In this document: one piece after another, positions 1 through 9,208 of the stretch
How positions within the stretch are numbered: position 1 is the stretch's first letter
Layout of the letters: every line of letters begins with the position of its first letter
NCBI GenBank assembly: GCA_963664035.2
Contig: OY760867.2
Coordinates: 558,001-622,000, forward strand
DNA: 64,000 bases
Reading direction: 5' to 3'
Source: G958296245 sp963664035
Lineage (GTDB): Bacteria > Chloroflexota > Dehalococcoidia > Lucifugimonadales > G958296245
Translations under genes and position numbers: made by a program
Notes under the pieces: model-generated
Seen by the model: the letters and a program-made list of their open reading frames with translations, nothing else
What the model was told of the DNA's origin: nothing
The model's database searches: none

Positions 1-1514
<1,514 letters not shown>

Positions 1515-1517
1515 TCG

Positions 1518-1805
1518 TCACCCGGTTACGGCGGCCATCTGTTGCGTTAGCGCCGTCCACTCCTCGTCGCTGAGCCCTCTACGAAGCGCGTAGGATAGGC
1601 GCCCCCGGCCCGCGGTCCTGCCGCTTGCCAGGCACTGCCTGCACGTATACGCGCCCCTGCCCGGGCCCTTTCCGGTTGGGTCGAGATGCGCCGGGCCGTC
1701 CTTTGGCGCGACGACCCGCAGCAACTCCCTCTTGTCCGTCTTCTTGCCGCACGCTACGCACGTTCGCTGCGGCGGCTGGCGGCCCGGCTTCGGCATCAGG
1801 CGCAT
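1518..1805 (-). CDS. ylxR: YlxR/RnpM family RNA-binding protein
   Basis: This 95-residue basic protein carries the YlxR signature: RTCVACGKK near residue 15, then a KREL.R.V segment, GPGRGAYTC and a second cysteine pair, so the two CxxC pairs could form a zinc knuckle. YlxR (called RnpM in Bacillus, where it binds RNase P RNA) is nearly always encoded between nusA and infB, as here. An internal ATG at 1796 (MPKPGRQ) is an equally plausible start, because the first three residues are not conserved. The gene lies 6 bases after nusA and 3 bases before infB, so the three are surely co-transcribed. Confidence 0.93.
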   Translation of the reverse strand: MRLMPKPGRQPPQRTCVACGKKTDKRELLRVVAPKDGPAHLDPTGKGPGRGAYTCRQCLASGRTAGRGRLSYALRRGLSDEEWTALTQQMAAVTG

Positions 1806-1811
1806 CCGGCC

Positions 1812-3647
1812 CTAACGCCGCCTGCCGGCCTTCGTCCTCCTGCCCTTCCCCTTCCGGCCTCCGCCTCCGCGTCCGCGCCTCTGCCCAAATCCCCTGAGCT
1901 CGTCTATGTCCTCGGCGAACCGGATGACGCCCGGCTCCGCCGGCGTGCCCCTCCTCAGCGACCACACGTCCTCGGGAAGATCCTGGATGGAGGTGGACTC
2001 GACGGCCGCCGGCTCCTCTTCGCGCACAAGCTCGTCGAGCTCCGGTATCAGTATGTCGGGCGCGTCGATGGGGGCAGGCTCTTCGACCAGGACCGCTTCG
2101 GCGGGGGCCTCCTCAAGGGCCTCCTCCGATACGGCCGGCGGCTCCTCCACCTGCGCCGCTTCCTCGACCACGACCACGGCCTCGGGCACGGGGGCCGCAA
2201 GCTCGGCCTCGGCCTCCGCGACGGCCTCTTCGACCGGCGGCGCGGCCTGCTCGGCGGCGATAGGCTCAGCCTCGGCCTCGACCGCCACCTCAACCGGCTC
2301 ATCGGCGGCGACCGGCTCTACGGCGGCCTCTTCCACTACCGCCTCCGCCTGCTCGACTACGGCGGGCTCCGCGACGGCCTCTTCCACTACCGCCTCCGCC
2401 TGCTCGACTACGGCAGGCTCAGCGACAGCCTCTTCCACTACCGCCTCCGCCTGCTCGACCACGGCGGGCTCCGCCGGGGCCTCTTCGGCGACGGCTTCGG
2501 CGGCCTGCTCGGCGGCGGCTTCCTGCGCCGCCCTCTCCGCCTCGGCAGCCGCCCGCTCCTCTTCGAGCCGGCGCTGGGCGGCCTCTTCGGCCGCCCTCGC
2601 CACGGCCTCGGCTTCCACCTCCACGTTGCTCTTTATATCGACGTTCCACCCCGTGAGCCGGGCGGCCAGCCTGGCGTTCTGGCCTTCCTTGCCTATGGCC
2701 AGCGATAGCTGCCGGTCGGGCACCACGGCCACGGCGTTCAGCGTGTCCGGGTCGAGCTCGACCCTCATGACGCTGGAGGGGCTGAGGGAGTTGGAGATGT
2801 AGGTCCCAGGATCCTTGCTCCACTGCACCACGTCTATCTTCTCGCCGTGCAGCTCGTTGACGATGTTCTGGATGCGGATGCCCCGCAGTCCCACGCAGGA
2901 GCCGACGGCGTCCACTCCGTCCTGCTTGGCGTGGACGGCGACCTTGCTGCGCGACCCTGGCTCCCTGGCGATGCCTACGATCTCGACGGCGCCGTTGTAG
3001 ATCTCCGGCACCTCCATCTCGAAGAGGCGCCTGACGAGGTCCTTGTCGGCGCGCGATACGATCATCTCCGGGCCCTTGCTGGACTCGCGAACCGTCTTGA
3101 GGAGCACCTTGATCTTGGCGCCGACCCTGCAACGCTCGTAGGGCGCCTGCTCGGACGACGGCAGGATGGCCTCCGCCCTGCCGAGCTCGACGACGATCTG
3201 CTTGGGCTCCATGCGCTGGACCGTAACCGTGAAAACCTCGCCCTCCTTGTCCGCGAACTCGCGGAACACGAGGTCGCGCTCGGCCTCGCGCAGGCGTTGT
3301 ATGACGACCTGCTTGGCGGTCTGCGCGGCTATGCGGCCCGCGCTGTGCGGCAGGGCGCCCGTCGGGACGATGTCCCCGATCTCGGCGTTGGCCCGTATCT
3401 TCCTGGCGTCGGCGAGGTTGATCTGGATGTCCGGGTCTTCGATCTCCTCCGCCACGGTCCTGACCGTGAAGACGCTGACGTCGCCGGTGTTGGGGTCGAG
3501 CTTGACCGAGATGTCCTGCCCGGCCGCGACGCTGTCGCGCTTGTAGGCGGAGATAAGGGCGGCCTCGATGGCCGACAGCACGATCTCCTTCGGAAGGTTG
3601 CGCTCGGCAGCCAACTGCGTCAGGGCGATTATGAAATCGCTCTTCAT
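1812..3647 (-). CDS. nusA: Transcription termination/antitermination factor NusA with long Ala/Glu repeat tail
   Basis: NusA binds RNA polymerase and modulates pausing, termination and antitermination. The N-terminal domain starts MKSDFIIALTQLAAER, the usual NusA start, so I use the ATG at 3647 rather than the upstream in-frame ATG at 3674. An S1 domain and two KH domains follow, ending near residue 345 (LAIGKEGQNARLAARL is the KH2 signature). The remaining roughly 265 residues are unusual: a low-complexity Ala/Glu/Val region with three near-identical 17-residue repeats, then a Gly/Arg/Lys-rich basic tail. Family members usually end soon after KH2 or carry HhH repeats. rimP, often upstream of nusA, is absent; the upstream gene is divergent. 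Confidence 0.96.
   Translation of the reverse strand: MKSDFIIALTQLAAERNLPKEIVLSAIEAALISAYKRDSVAAGQDISVKLDPNTGDVSVFTVRTVAEEIEDPDIQINLADARKIRANAEIGDIVPTGALPHSAGRIAAQTAKQVVIQRLREAERDLVFREFADKEGEVFTVTVQRMEPKQIVVELGRAEAILPSSEQAPYERCRVGAKIKVLLKTVRESSKGPEMIVSRADKDLVRRLFEMEVPEIYNGAVEIVGIAREPGSRSKVAVHAKQDGVDAVGSCVGLRGIRIQNIVNELHGEKIDVVQWSKDPGTYISNSLSPSSVMRVELDPDTLNAVAVVPDRQLSLAIGKEGQNARLAARLTGWNVDIKSNVEVEAEAVARAAEEAAQRRLEEERAAAEAERAAQEAAAEQAAEAVAEEAPAEPAVVEQAEAVVEEAVAEPAVVEQAEAVVEEAVAEPAVVEQAEAVVEEAAVEPVAADEPVEVAVEAEAEPIAAEQAAPPVEEAVAEAEAELAAPVPEAVVVVEEAAQVEEPPAVSEEALEEAPAEAVLVEEPAPIDAPDILIPELDELVREEEPAAVESTSIQDLPEDVWSLRRGTPAEPGVIRFAEDIDELRGFGQRRGRGGGGRKGKGRRTKAGRRR
2331..2483 (-). repeat. Three tandem 51-bp repeats inside nusA
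   Basis: Three in-frame 51-bp units (2331-2381, 2382-2432, 2433-2483) encode a 17-residue Val/Glu/Ala-rich motif containing PAVVEQAEAVVEEA. They differ at only a few bases, which indicates recent slippage or duplication within the linker of NusA. Confidence 0.9.
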
Positions 3648-3732
3648 ATGGACAACCACCCCCCTCATCAACAAAGAAAGTGGGGAGTCCCCACTTTCTC
3701 AAGAATCGACCGATGGTCCCGAAGCCGCCGTT

Positions 3733-3761
3733 AGTATAGCACCGCCAAGCCGAGGGTACAA
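3733..3761 (-). promoter_or_regulatory. Probable sigma-70 promoter of nusA-ylxR-infB
   Basis: On the minus strand a TATACT -10 (3738 to 3733), preceded by TGC as an extended -10, lies 17 bases from a weak TTGTAC -35 (3761 to 3756). It is about 85 bases before the nusA start. Confidence 0.55.
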
Positions 3762-3787
3762 GACGCGCACGGCGCATCGGGCCGGAA

Positions 3788-3816
3788 CTGCCACGGTGGG
3801 CGGGCTGTCGTATAAT
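3788..3816 (+). promoter_or_regulatory. Probable sigma-70 promoter of the pyruvate dehydrogenase E1 gene
   Basis: A perfect TATAAT (3811-3816) lies 17 bases after CTGCCA (3788-3793). The expected transcription start leaves a leader of about 30 bases containing GGAGGG at 3838 before the ATG at 3854. Confidence 0.6.
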
Positions 3817-3853
3817 GGGCGCGGACAGCGCTGGGCCGGAGGGATGACTGGTC

Positions 3854-6226
3854 ATGCAGACCGACAGACTCGCCCTAGTGGAGACCGACCGCGACCGTCT
3901 CCTGGAGGAGATACAGGAGAGGGTGCTGTGGCTCTCCATCAAGATGGTGGACCATGCCAACTACGATCGTCCGAACCCCGGCGGGGTAAAGGTCGGCGGC
4001 CACCAGGCGTCGAGCTCGTCGGTCGTGACCGTCATGACCTACCTCTACTTCGAGTTCATGCGGGCCGGGGACGCGATCTCGGTGAAGCCCCACGCCTCGC
4101 CCGTGTACCACGCGATACAGTACCTGCTGGGCAACCTGGAGCCCCAGTACATGACGACGCTGCGGGGGTTCCACGGGCTGCAGGCGTACCCGAGCCGCAC
4201 GAAGGACCCCGACGGGGTGGACTTCTCCACCGGCTCGGTGGGTCTGGGCGCGGTGGCGCCCAACTACGCGAGCCTCGTCAACGAGTATCTCCACGACCAC
4301 TTCGAGACGCCGGACGACGGCAGGCGGTACATCAGCCTGGTGGGCGACGCGGAGCTGGACGAGGGGTCGGTGTGGGAGACGATAGCGGAGCCGGCGCTGG
4401 CGGACATGAAGAACGTGCTGTGGGTGGTCGACCTGAACCGGCAGAGCCTGGACAGGATCATCCCGGGGATCAGGGTGCGCTCGTGGAAGGACATGTTCGC
4501 GGCGAACGGGTGGCGGGCGGTGGACGCCAAGTACGGCAAGCGGCTGCAGGCGGCCTTCGAGGAGCCGAACGGCGACCTGCTGCGCATCAGCATCGACGAG
4601 ATGTCGAACGACCTGTACCAGCGCCTGCTGCGGGTCGAGCCGGCGGTGCTGCGGGACTGGCTGCCGCGGACGAGCGGGTACCCAAACGACATGATGCGGC
4701 TGCTCGACCTGTGGGACGACGCGGAGCTCCAGGACCTGTTCCGGAACCTGGGCGGACACGACTTCGCGGTGCTGCGGGAGGCGTTCGAGGAGCTGGACCT
4801 GGAGGCCGGGCCCAACGTGCTGTTCGCGTACACCCTGAAGGGGTGGCGGCTGCCGTCGGTGGGCGACCCGCAGAACCACTCGGTGAACCTGACGCGGGAG
4901 CAGATGGAGGAGCTTGGGAGGACGCTGGGCATCCCGGAGGGGGACGGCTTCGGCAGGCTGGACCCGGAGAGCGAGGCGGGGCGCTTCTGCATGGAGACGG
5001 CGGCGAACCTCGTCGCGGCGGCGCCCGAGGCCGTCGGCAACGTGGAGGAGCCGATCCCCACGGGCTTCGGACGGGGCTACCGGGGCGTCATGTCCACGCA
5101 GCAGATATTCGGGCTGGTGCTGACGGACATTTCGAGAAACGTGCCGGGGCTGTCGGAGCGTCTCGTGACGGCGAGCCCGGACGTGGCGAGCTCGACGAAC
5201 CTGGGCGGCTGGATCAACAGGGCGGGGGTGTGGAGCCGGCACGAGCGGGAGCCCGTGCCGGAGGAGCAGATCCCGCGCGCGCTGCAGTGGGTCGAATCGC
5301 GGAGCGGCCAGCACGTAGAGCTGGGCATCTCGGAGAACAACCTGTTCATGCTGCTGGGGCAGCTTGGCCTCTCGCACGAGGCGGCGGGGGAGACGCTGTT
5401 TCCCCTCGGCACGCTCTACGACCCGTTCGTCAGGCGCGGGCTGGACGCCTTCGTGTACAGCGTCTACAACGGGGGGAAGTTCATCCTGGTGGGCACGCCG
5501 TCGGGGGTCACGCTGGGCCCCGAGGGCGGGGCGCACCAGTCGGTGATCACGCCGTCCATCGGCGTCGCCTTCCCGGAGCTCGCGTACTACGAGCCGTGCT
5601 TCGGGCAGGAGCTCGAATGGGTGATGCTGGCGGCGCTGGAGAAGATACGGCTGCGGGAGGAGTCGACCTACCTGCGGCTGACGAGCAAGCGCGTGGACCA
5701 AGGGCTGTTCGACCTCGCGCCCGCGTCCGGGGACCCCGAGCTGCTGCGGAGCCAGGTGCTCGGGGGCGCCTACAGGCTGCTGGACCGGAGCGGCGAGCAG
5801 GGGTACGGCAGCGAGTACAACGTGGTGAACGTGTTCGCGTCGGGGGCGATGGTGCCGGAGGCGGTCGCGGCGAGCGACCGGCTGCTCGAGGAGGGGGTGT
5901 TCGCCAACGTGGTCAACGTGACCGGGCCTGGGCCGCTGTACCGGCGGTTCCAGGAGTCGGTGCGGGCGCGTGCGCGCGGCGCGGCGGGCGCGGAGCCGTT
6001 CCTATCGGAGATAATCGCCGTGGGGGAGCGCAGCGCTCCCATCGTGACGGTCATGGACGGGGCGCCGCACGCGCTGGCGTGGATAGGCGCGGCCATGAGG
6101 ACGACGACGCTGCCGCTGGGGGTGATGGACTTCGGGCAGTCGGGGTCGCCGGAGGAGCTCTACGGAGAGTACGAAATCGACGCCGACAGCATCATGGCCG
6201 CCTGCTTCGGCGCATTGAACATGTAG
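3854..6226 (+). CDS. aceE: Pyruvate dehydrogenase E1 / transketolase-like (homodimeric, AceE-type)
   Basis: A 790-residue thiamine-diphosphate enzyme of the homodimeric E1 class, predicted to decarboxylate pyruvate (or another 2-oxoacid) and pass the acyl group to an E2 lipoyl protein. The TPP/Mg site is visible near residues 163-195: GDAELDEG followed about 22 residues later by DLNRQSLD. A transketolase-type pyrimidine domain starts near residue 410 and a C-terminal transketolase domain near residue 610. The protein is roughly 100 residues shorter than E. coli AceE. No E2 or E3 gene is adjacent, so the substrate is not proven, and a related transketolase-like role is possible. GGAGGG at 3838 supports the start. 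A lipoprotein cyclophilin follows after 12 bases. Confidence 0.85.
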   Translation: MQTDRLALVETDRDRLLEEIQERVLWLSIKMVDHANYDRPNPGGVKVGGHQASSSSVVTVMTYLYFEFMRAGDAISVKPHASPVYHAIQYLLGNLEPQYMTTLRGFHGLQAYPSRTKDPDGVDFSTGSVGLGAVAPNYASLVNEYLHDHFETPDDGRRYISLVGDAELDEGSVWETIAEPALADMKNVLWVVDLNRQSLDRIIPGIRVRSWKDMFAANGWRAVDAKYGKRLQAAFEEPNGDLLRISIDEMSNDLYQRLLRVEPAVLRDWLPRTSGYPNDMMRLLDLWDDAELQDLFRNLGGHDFAVLREAFEELDLEAGPNVLFAYTLKGWRLPSVGDPQNHSVNLTREQMEELGRTLGIPEGDGFGRLDPESEAGRFCMETAANLVAAAPEAVGNVEEPIPTGFGRGYRGVMSTQQIFGLVLTDISRNVPGLSERLVTASPDVASSTNLGGWINRAGVWSRHEREPVPEEQIPRALQWVESRSGQHVELGISENNLFMLLGQLGLSHEAAGETLFPLGTLYDPFVRRGLDAFVYSVYNGGKFILVGTPSGVTLGPEGGAHQSVITPSIGVAFPELAYYEPCFGQELEWVMLAALEKIRLREESTYLRLTSKRVDQGLFDLAPASGDPELLRSQVLGGAYRLLDRSGEQGYGSEYNVVNVFASGAMVPEAVAASDRLLEEGVFANVVNVTGPGPLYRRFQESVRARARGAAGAEPFLSEIIAVGERSAPIVTVMDGAPHALAWIGAAMRTTTLPLGVMDFGQSGSPEELYGEYEIDADSIMAACFGALNM

Positions 6227-6238
6227 GAGGATGACCAG

Positions 6239-6949
6239 ATGACGTTGAAGATATCCACCCTGGCTTTGCTGGCCGCGCTGTCGGCGGTGCTGCTGCTGAC
6301 CGCGTGCGGGACGGACTCCGAGCCGACCGCGGAGCCGGTCTCCGAGCCGACCGCCGCGTCGGCGCCCGAGCCGACCGCGACCCCAGTGCCTACCGCAACC
6401 GCGACCCCAGTGCCCGAACCCGAGGAGCCTGCCGTGAAGCAGTACAGTTCGCCCCCTGACATGACGATAGACCCGAACAAGAGCTATACCGCGACGCTCG
6501 CGCTGGAGAAGGGCGGCGAGATAGTCATAGAGCTGTTCGCGAAAGAGGCGCCCATAACGGTCAACAACTTCATCTTCCTGGCGCGCGACGGCTACTACGA
6601 CAACGTGACGTTCCACCGCGTCATAGAGGGCTTCATGGCGCAGAGCGGCGACCCGACCGGCACGGGCAGCGGCGGCCCGGGGTATACGATCCCGGACGAG
6701 TTCAGCCCGGAGAGGCGGCACGACGGGCCGGGCGTGCTGTCGATGGCGAACGTCGGCCGGCCGAACAGCGGAGGCGGGCAGTGGTTCATCACCTTCGTGG
6801 CGACGCCGCACCTGGACGACGCGCACACGGTGTTCGGCAAGGTCATCGAGGGGATGGACGTGTTGAACGGCATCTCGATACGCAACCCTCAGACGGCGAC
6901 GACGCCCGGCGACGCGATCTCCTCGATAACGATCGAGGAGGGCGGATAG
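6239..6949 (+). CDS. Lipoprotein peptidyl-prolyl cis-trans isomerase (cyclophilin)
   Basis: A 236-residue exported cyclophilin. Residues 1-22 form a lipoprotein signal ending in the lipobox LLTAC, so Cys22 should be lipidated. A Thr/Pro/Glu-rich linker of about 45 residues follows, then a complete cyclophilin domain (from about residue 80): ITVNNFIFLARDGYYD, TFHRVIEGFMAQSGDPTGTG, a shortened ANVG...NSGGGQWFIT block and HTVFGKVIEGMDV. The Arg of FHRV and Gln of MAQSGDP, needed for catalysis, are present. It probably assists folding of exported proteins outside the membrane. AGGAGG directly after the preceding stop serves as its ribosome site, so the two genes look co-transcribed although their functions are unrelated. 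Confidence 0.93.
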   Translation: MTLKISTLALLAALSAVLLLTACGTDSEPTAEPVSEPTAASAPEPTATPVPTATATPVPEPEEPAVKQYSSPPDMTIDPNKSYTATLALEKGGEIVIELFAKEAPITVNNFIFLARDGYYDNVTFHRVIEGFMAQSGDPTGTGSGGPGYTIPDEFSPERRHDGPGVLSMANVGRPNSGGGQWFITFVATPHLDDAHTVFGKVIEGMDVLNGISIRNPQTATTPGDAISSITIEEGG

Positions 6950-7044
6950 GCTGGAAGAGCCTAGCTGCTTTGTCTCAGAGGCTCACCGGGTTGTTGCGAC
7001 CTATGCATACCCTATAGAGATGGGAGATGCGGTGTCCGATGTCC

Positions 7045-7072
7045 TTGACATAGAGAACTTATGTACTATAAT
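7045..7072 (+). promoter_or_regulatory. Consensus sigma-70 promoter P1
   Basis: Exact consensus TTGACA (7045-7050) and TATAAT (7067-7072) separated by 16 bases. It lies about 310 bases upstream of the Ntn-hydrolase gene, leaving a long leader or a small RNA. Confidence 0.75.
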
Positions 7073-7186
7073 GGTTCTCATAGGTCGCCACAGGGAGTCT
7101 TGATGCACCGTGGATGACTTGAGGGTGTCAGCCACATCCACGCCGCTTACTTGGAAACATAGCCCAAATAGTTGAATGGAAACAAA

Positions 7187-7215
7187 TTGACACTGTTGCA
7201 CTCGCTGGTTACTAT
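7187..7215 (+). promoter_or_regulatory. Sigma-70 promoter P2
   Basis: TTGACA (7187-7192) and TACTAT (7210-7215) separated by 17 bases, about 165 bases before the Ntn-hydrolase start. It is the second strong promoter facing the same gene. Confidence 0.7.
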
Positions 7216-7387
7216 TGTGGCAATTGGAGGATACGCACCCCGGTGGAGCATTGCCAGAACAAGTCTAAGACCGGGTACAATTGCAAGCTTTGACTGGCTA
7301 AAACTTTGGAGGCTGACCTCAAGGGACTAATACTGCAATGTTGCATGGGTGTCCTCTAGAAAACGTCTGGGAGGAGTACAGAACGTC

Positions 7388-8098
7388 ATGACCGTATGCA
7401 TAGCAGCTCTGTATGGGGATGGTCAGGGTGCGGTGCTCGCATCAGATAAAATGGTCACAGCACACATCCCGATGGGGTACGAATTTGAGCACCAAAGCAT
7501 CACCAAGATTGTCCCAATGGACGGCGATCCCGGGTCAACCTTCGCGCTCGCAGCTGGCGATGTTCTGCTTGGAACCGAGATCCTTAATATTGCACGAGTG
7601 AGGATACAACAGCAGCTAGAACAACAGAGTACCATCACAGCATTGGAAATTGCTGAGTTGGTGAGATCCACCTATCAGCAAGTTCGGCTCACAAATATCG
7701 CGCAGAGAGAACTGGAACCCCGAGGGTTGGACCTGGAAACTTACTATAGGAACAATCAGGCTCTAACGCAACAAATTGTTCAAATTGTTGACCAAGCATT
7801 GACACAAGGTGATATCGGTGTTGAGATAATTGTTACTGGCCCGGGGAATACATCAAGGTATACTATCCATACTATAGGTAATCCGGGCATCCTCAGGGAA
7901 CATACACCCATTGGTTATAGTGCTATTGGATCTGGCGCTCCCCATGCGATGTATTCACTTATTGAAGCATCGTATGAATCATCTTTGAACAAGGATAAGG
8001 TTCATAACATAGTCAGTGAAGCGAAGAAGCGAAGTGAAGTCGCTCCTGGAGTTGGGTCGGGAACACAGATGTTAGTTATTCCAGTGGAGGCTGAGTAA
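7388..8098 (+). CDS. Proteasome-like Ntn-hydrolase family protein
   Basis: A 236-residue protein beginning MTVCIAALYGDGQGAVLASD, which resembles the start of proteasome beta subunits and HslV. If the initiator Met is removed, Thr1 becomes the N-terminal nucleophile. An Asp follows at Thr1+18 and a Lys in ITKIV at about Thr1+38, near the places of the proteasome Asp17 and Lys33. The C-terminal half has GYSAIGSGAPHAMYSL, like the proteasome GSG segment. I chose the ATG at 7388 because it exposes Thr1 and follows GGGAGGAG; an upstream GTG at 7349 would add 13 unconserved residues. No unfoldase ATPase is encoded nearby. GC content is well below neighbouring genes, suggesting transfer. The fold call is firm; the substrate is unknown. 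Confidence 0.75.
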   Translation: MTVCIAALYGDGQGAVLASDKMVTAHIPMGYEFEHQSITKIVPMDGDPGSTFALAAGDVLLGTEILNIARVRIQQQLEQQSTITALEIAELVRSTYQQVRLTNIAQRELEPRGLDLETYYRNNQALTQQIVQIVDQALTQGDIGVEIIVTGPGNTSRYTIHTIGNPGILREHTPIGYSAIGSGAPHAMYSLIEASYESSLNKDKVHNIVSEAKKRSEVAPGVGSGTQMLVIPVEAE

Positions 8099-8099
8099 G

Positions 8100-8285
8100 A
8101 TGATGATTAGGCCCTCCCATACAAAGTCTCACAATATCAAGTGGATTGAGGCGGAACGCCAGCTAGCTCTTCAGGGATTCCCTGTTCAGACGCGACCCGT
8201 CCCTCCAATGAAGCCAATTCAGCTTCCCTCCAATCGCAAGGAGAACCTTCGCAGTGGCAACCCTCTTCGCTCTACGCCTAGATGA
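8100..8285 (+). CDS. Small hypothetical protein, 61 residues
   Basis: This frame starts one base after the stop of the proteasome-like gene, so it could be translated by coupling. It encodes a basic, Pro-rich 61-residue protein with no recognisable domain or membrane segment. It shares the low-GC character of the preceding gene. The close spacing is the only support; it may be non-coding. Confidence 0.4.
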   Translation: MMIRPSHTKSHNIKWIEAERQLALQGFPVQTRPVPPMKPIQLPSNRKENLRSGNPLRSTPR

Positions 8286-8461
8286 CTTGCTAGGCACGGT
8301 ATATCTTCCTCCATAAACATTGAGGAGGAATAGGCCAAAGGGAGCTTAGCGGGCCGACGCACGAATCGCGAAGCACACTCTCGTTGAATCGAGGACCACT
8401 TGATGTGGGCGAGCTGTCTAAGTGAGCGCCCGTGGGGCGTCAACTCACGTCAAGGCGTTTC
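8286..8461. other. Intergenic region without recognised feature
   Basis: Only a short hairpin-like segment around 8300-8330 (TTCCTCC and GGAGGAA arms) is visible. Together with the promoter and leader downstream, this gap between the low-GC islet and the toxin-antitoxin pair holds no gene I can support. Confidence 0.5.
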
Positions 8462-8490
8462 TTGACATATGCCCGCCCGGTTGGGATAAT
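8462..8490 (+). promoter_or_regulatory. Promoter of the toxin-antitoxin operon
   Basis: TTGACA (8462-8467), 17 bases, GATAAT (8485-8490). The leader then contains AGGAGGCGGG shortly before the ATG at 8520. Confidence 0.75.
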
Positions 8491-8519
8491 GGAGCGGAAC
8501 AGGACAGGAGGCGGGTCCG

Positions 8520-8753
8520 ATGGTTACGACGACACGCGAGAAGTTTTCCAGCCAGGCATCGCCGGACCTGCTGGCCGCGCTTCGGCAAGTTGCCCGGGAT
8601 GAGGGGCGGCACTTCCAGGCGGTGCTGGAAGACGCCATGCAGGGGTACCTCGAAGGCAAAGCCCGGGAGAGGGTCCGCCCCGAAGTGATGGCCCACTTCC
8701 AAGCCAGCCTCGAGAGGAACCGCCGCCTCGGCGAGTTGTTGGCCAAGTCGTGA
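8520..8753 (+). CDS. Putative antitoxin of a Doc-type toxin-antitoxin pair
   Basis: A 77-residue charged protein with a likely short N-terminal DNA-binding segment (residues 1-45, with SPDLLAALRQVARDEGRHFQAV resembling a ribbon-helix-helix or helical dimerisation motif) and a C-terminal tail rich in Arg and Glu (ERVRPEVMAHFQ) that could wrap the toxin. It is not a recognisable Phd, so its identity rests on size and on translational coupling with the toxin: its stop overlaps the GTG of the next gene by 4 bases. Such antitoxins usually repress their own promoter, and a consensus promoter lies directly upstream. Confidence 0.65.
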   Translation: MVTTTREKFSSQASPDLLAALRQVARDEGRHFQAVLEDAMQGYLEGKARERVRPEVMAHFQASLERNRRLGELLAKS

Positions 8754-9136
8754 TTCATGACTTCCCAACGATAGAGGAGGTCGTGGCCATACACGACGCA
8801 GCGGTCCGCGAGTTCGGCGGATCGTTGGGTCTGCGCGACATGGGGGCGTTGGAGTCGGCGGTCCTGCGCCCGCAGATGGGGTACTACGACGGCATCATCG
8901 AGGAGGCCGCCGCCCTCCTGGAGAGCCTGGCGATGAACCATCCCTTCGTGGACGGCAACAAGCGCACGGCCTTCTACGCTACCGACACTTTCCTGCGCAA
9001 GAACGGCAGCTTCATCGACTGCGACAACGACGAGGCCTACCGGTTCTTCATGCGGCTCTTCGAGACGCACTCGTTCAGGTTCGCGGAGCTCCGCGAGTGG
9101 CTGGAGGGACACGTCAAGCCGCTGCCGGGGCCTTGA
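8750..9136 (+). CDS. doc: Doc family toxin (Fic/Doc fold)
   Basis: A 128-residue Doc-type protein. The catalytic loop is visible as NHPFVDGNKRTA (residues 63-74), matching Doc HxFxxxNKR rather than the AMPylating Fic motif ending GNGR. Doc kinases phosphorylate EF-Tu and stop translation. The conserved start of the fold (IHDAAVREFGG, LRDMGALESAV) and the C-terminal helices are complete, so the gene appears intact. The GTG start overlaps the antitoxin stop (GTGA), which implies coupled translation. The phage P1 homologue is 126 residues, so the length fits. Activity and substrate are inferred from the family. Confidence 0.88.
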   Translation: MIHDFPTIEEVVAIHDAAVREFGGSLGLRDMGALESAVLRPQMGYYDGIIEEAAALLESLAMNHPFVDGNKRTAFYATDTFLRKNGSFIDCDNDEAYRFFMRLFETHSFRFAELREWLEGHVKPLPGP

Positions 9137-9208
9137 CGGCATACAGGGGTTGGCCTTGAGGCGCTGACGGCCGAGGTCGGCCTGGTTGGGTGCTGAGGAG
9201 GCGTTAGG

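Larger units (their letters stand above)
6950..7387. other. Non-coding, lower-GC intergenic region
   Basis: This 438-base stretch is clearly richer in A/T than its surroundings. It contains two good sigma-70 promoters listed separately. I see no convincing open frame and no recognisable structured RNA. The stretch from 7073 to 7186 could be a short leader or small RNA from the first promoter, but nothing in the sequence identifies one. Confidence 0.6.

Noticed and set aside
7001..7201. 66-codon minus-strand frame in the low-GC intergenic region
   Set aside because: It covers both promoters on the other strand and has no ribosome site or recognisable motif.
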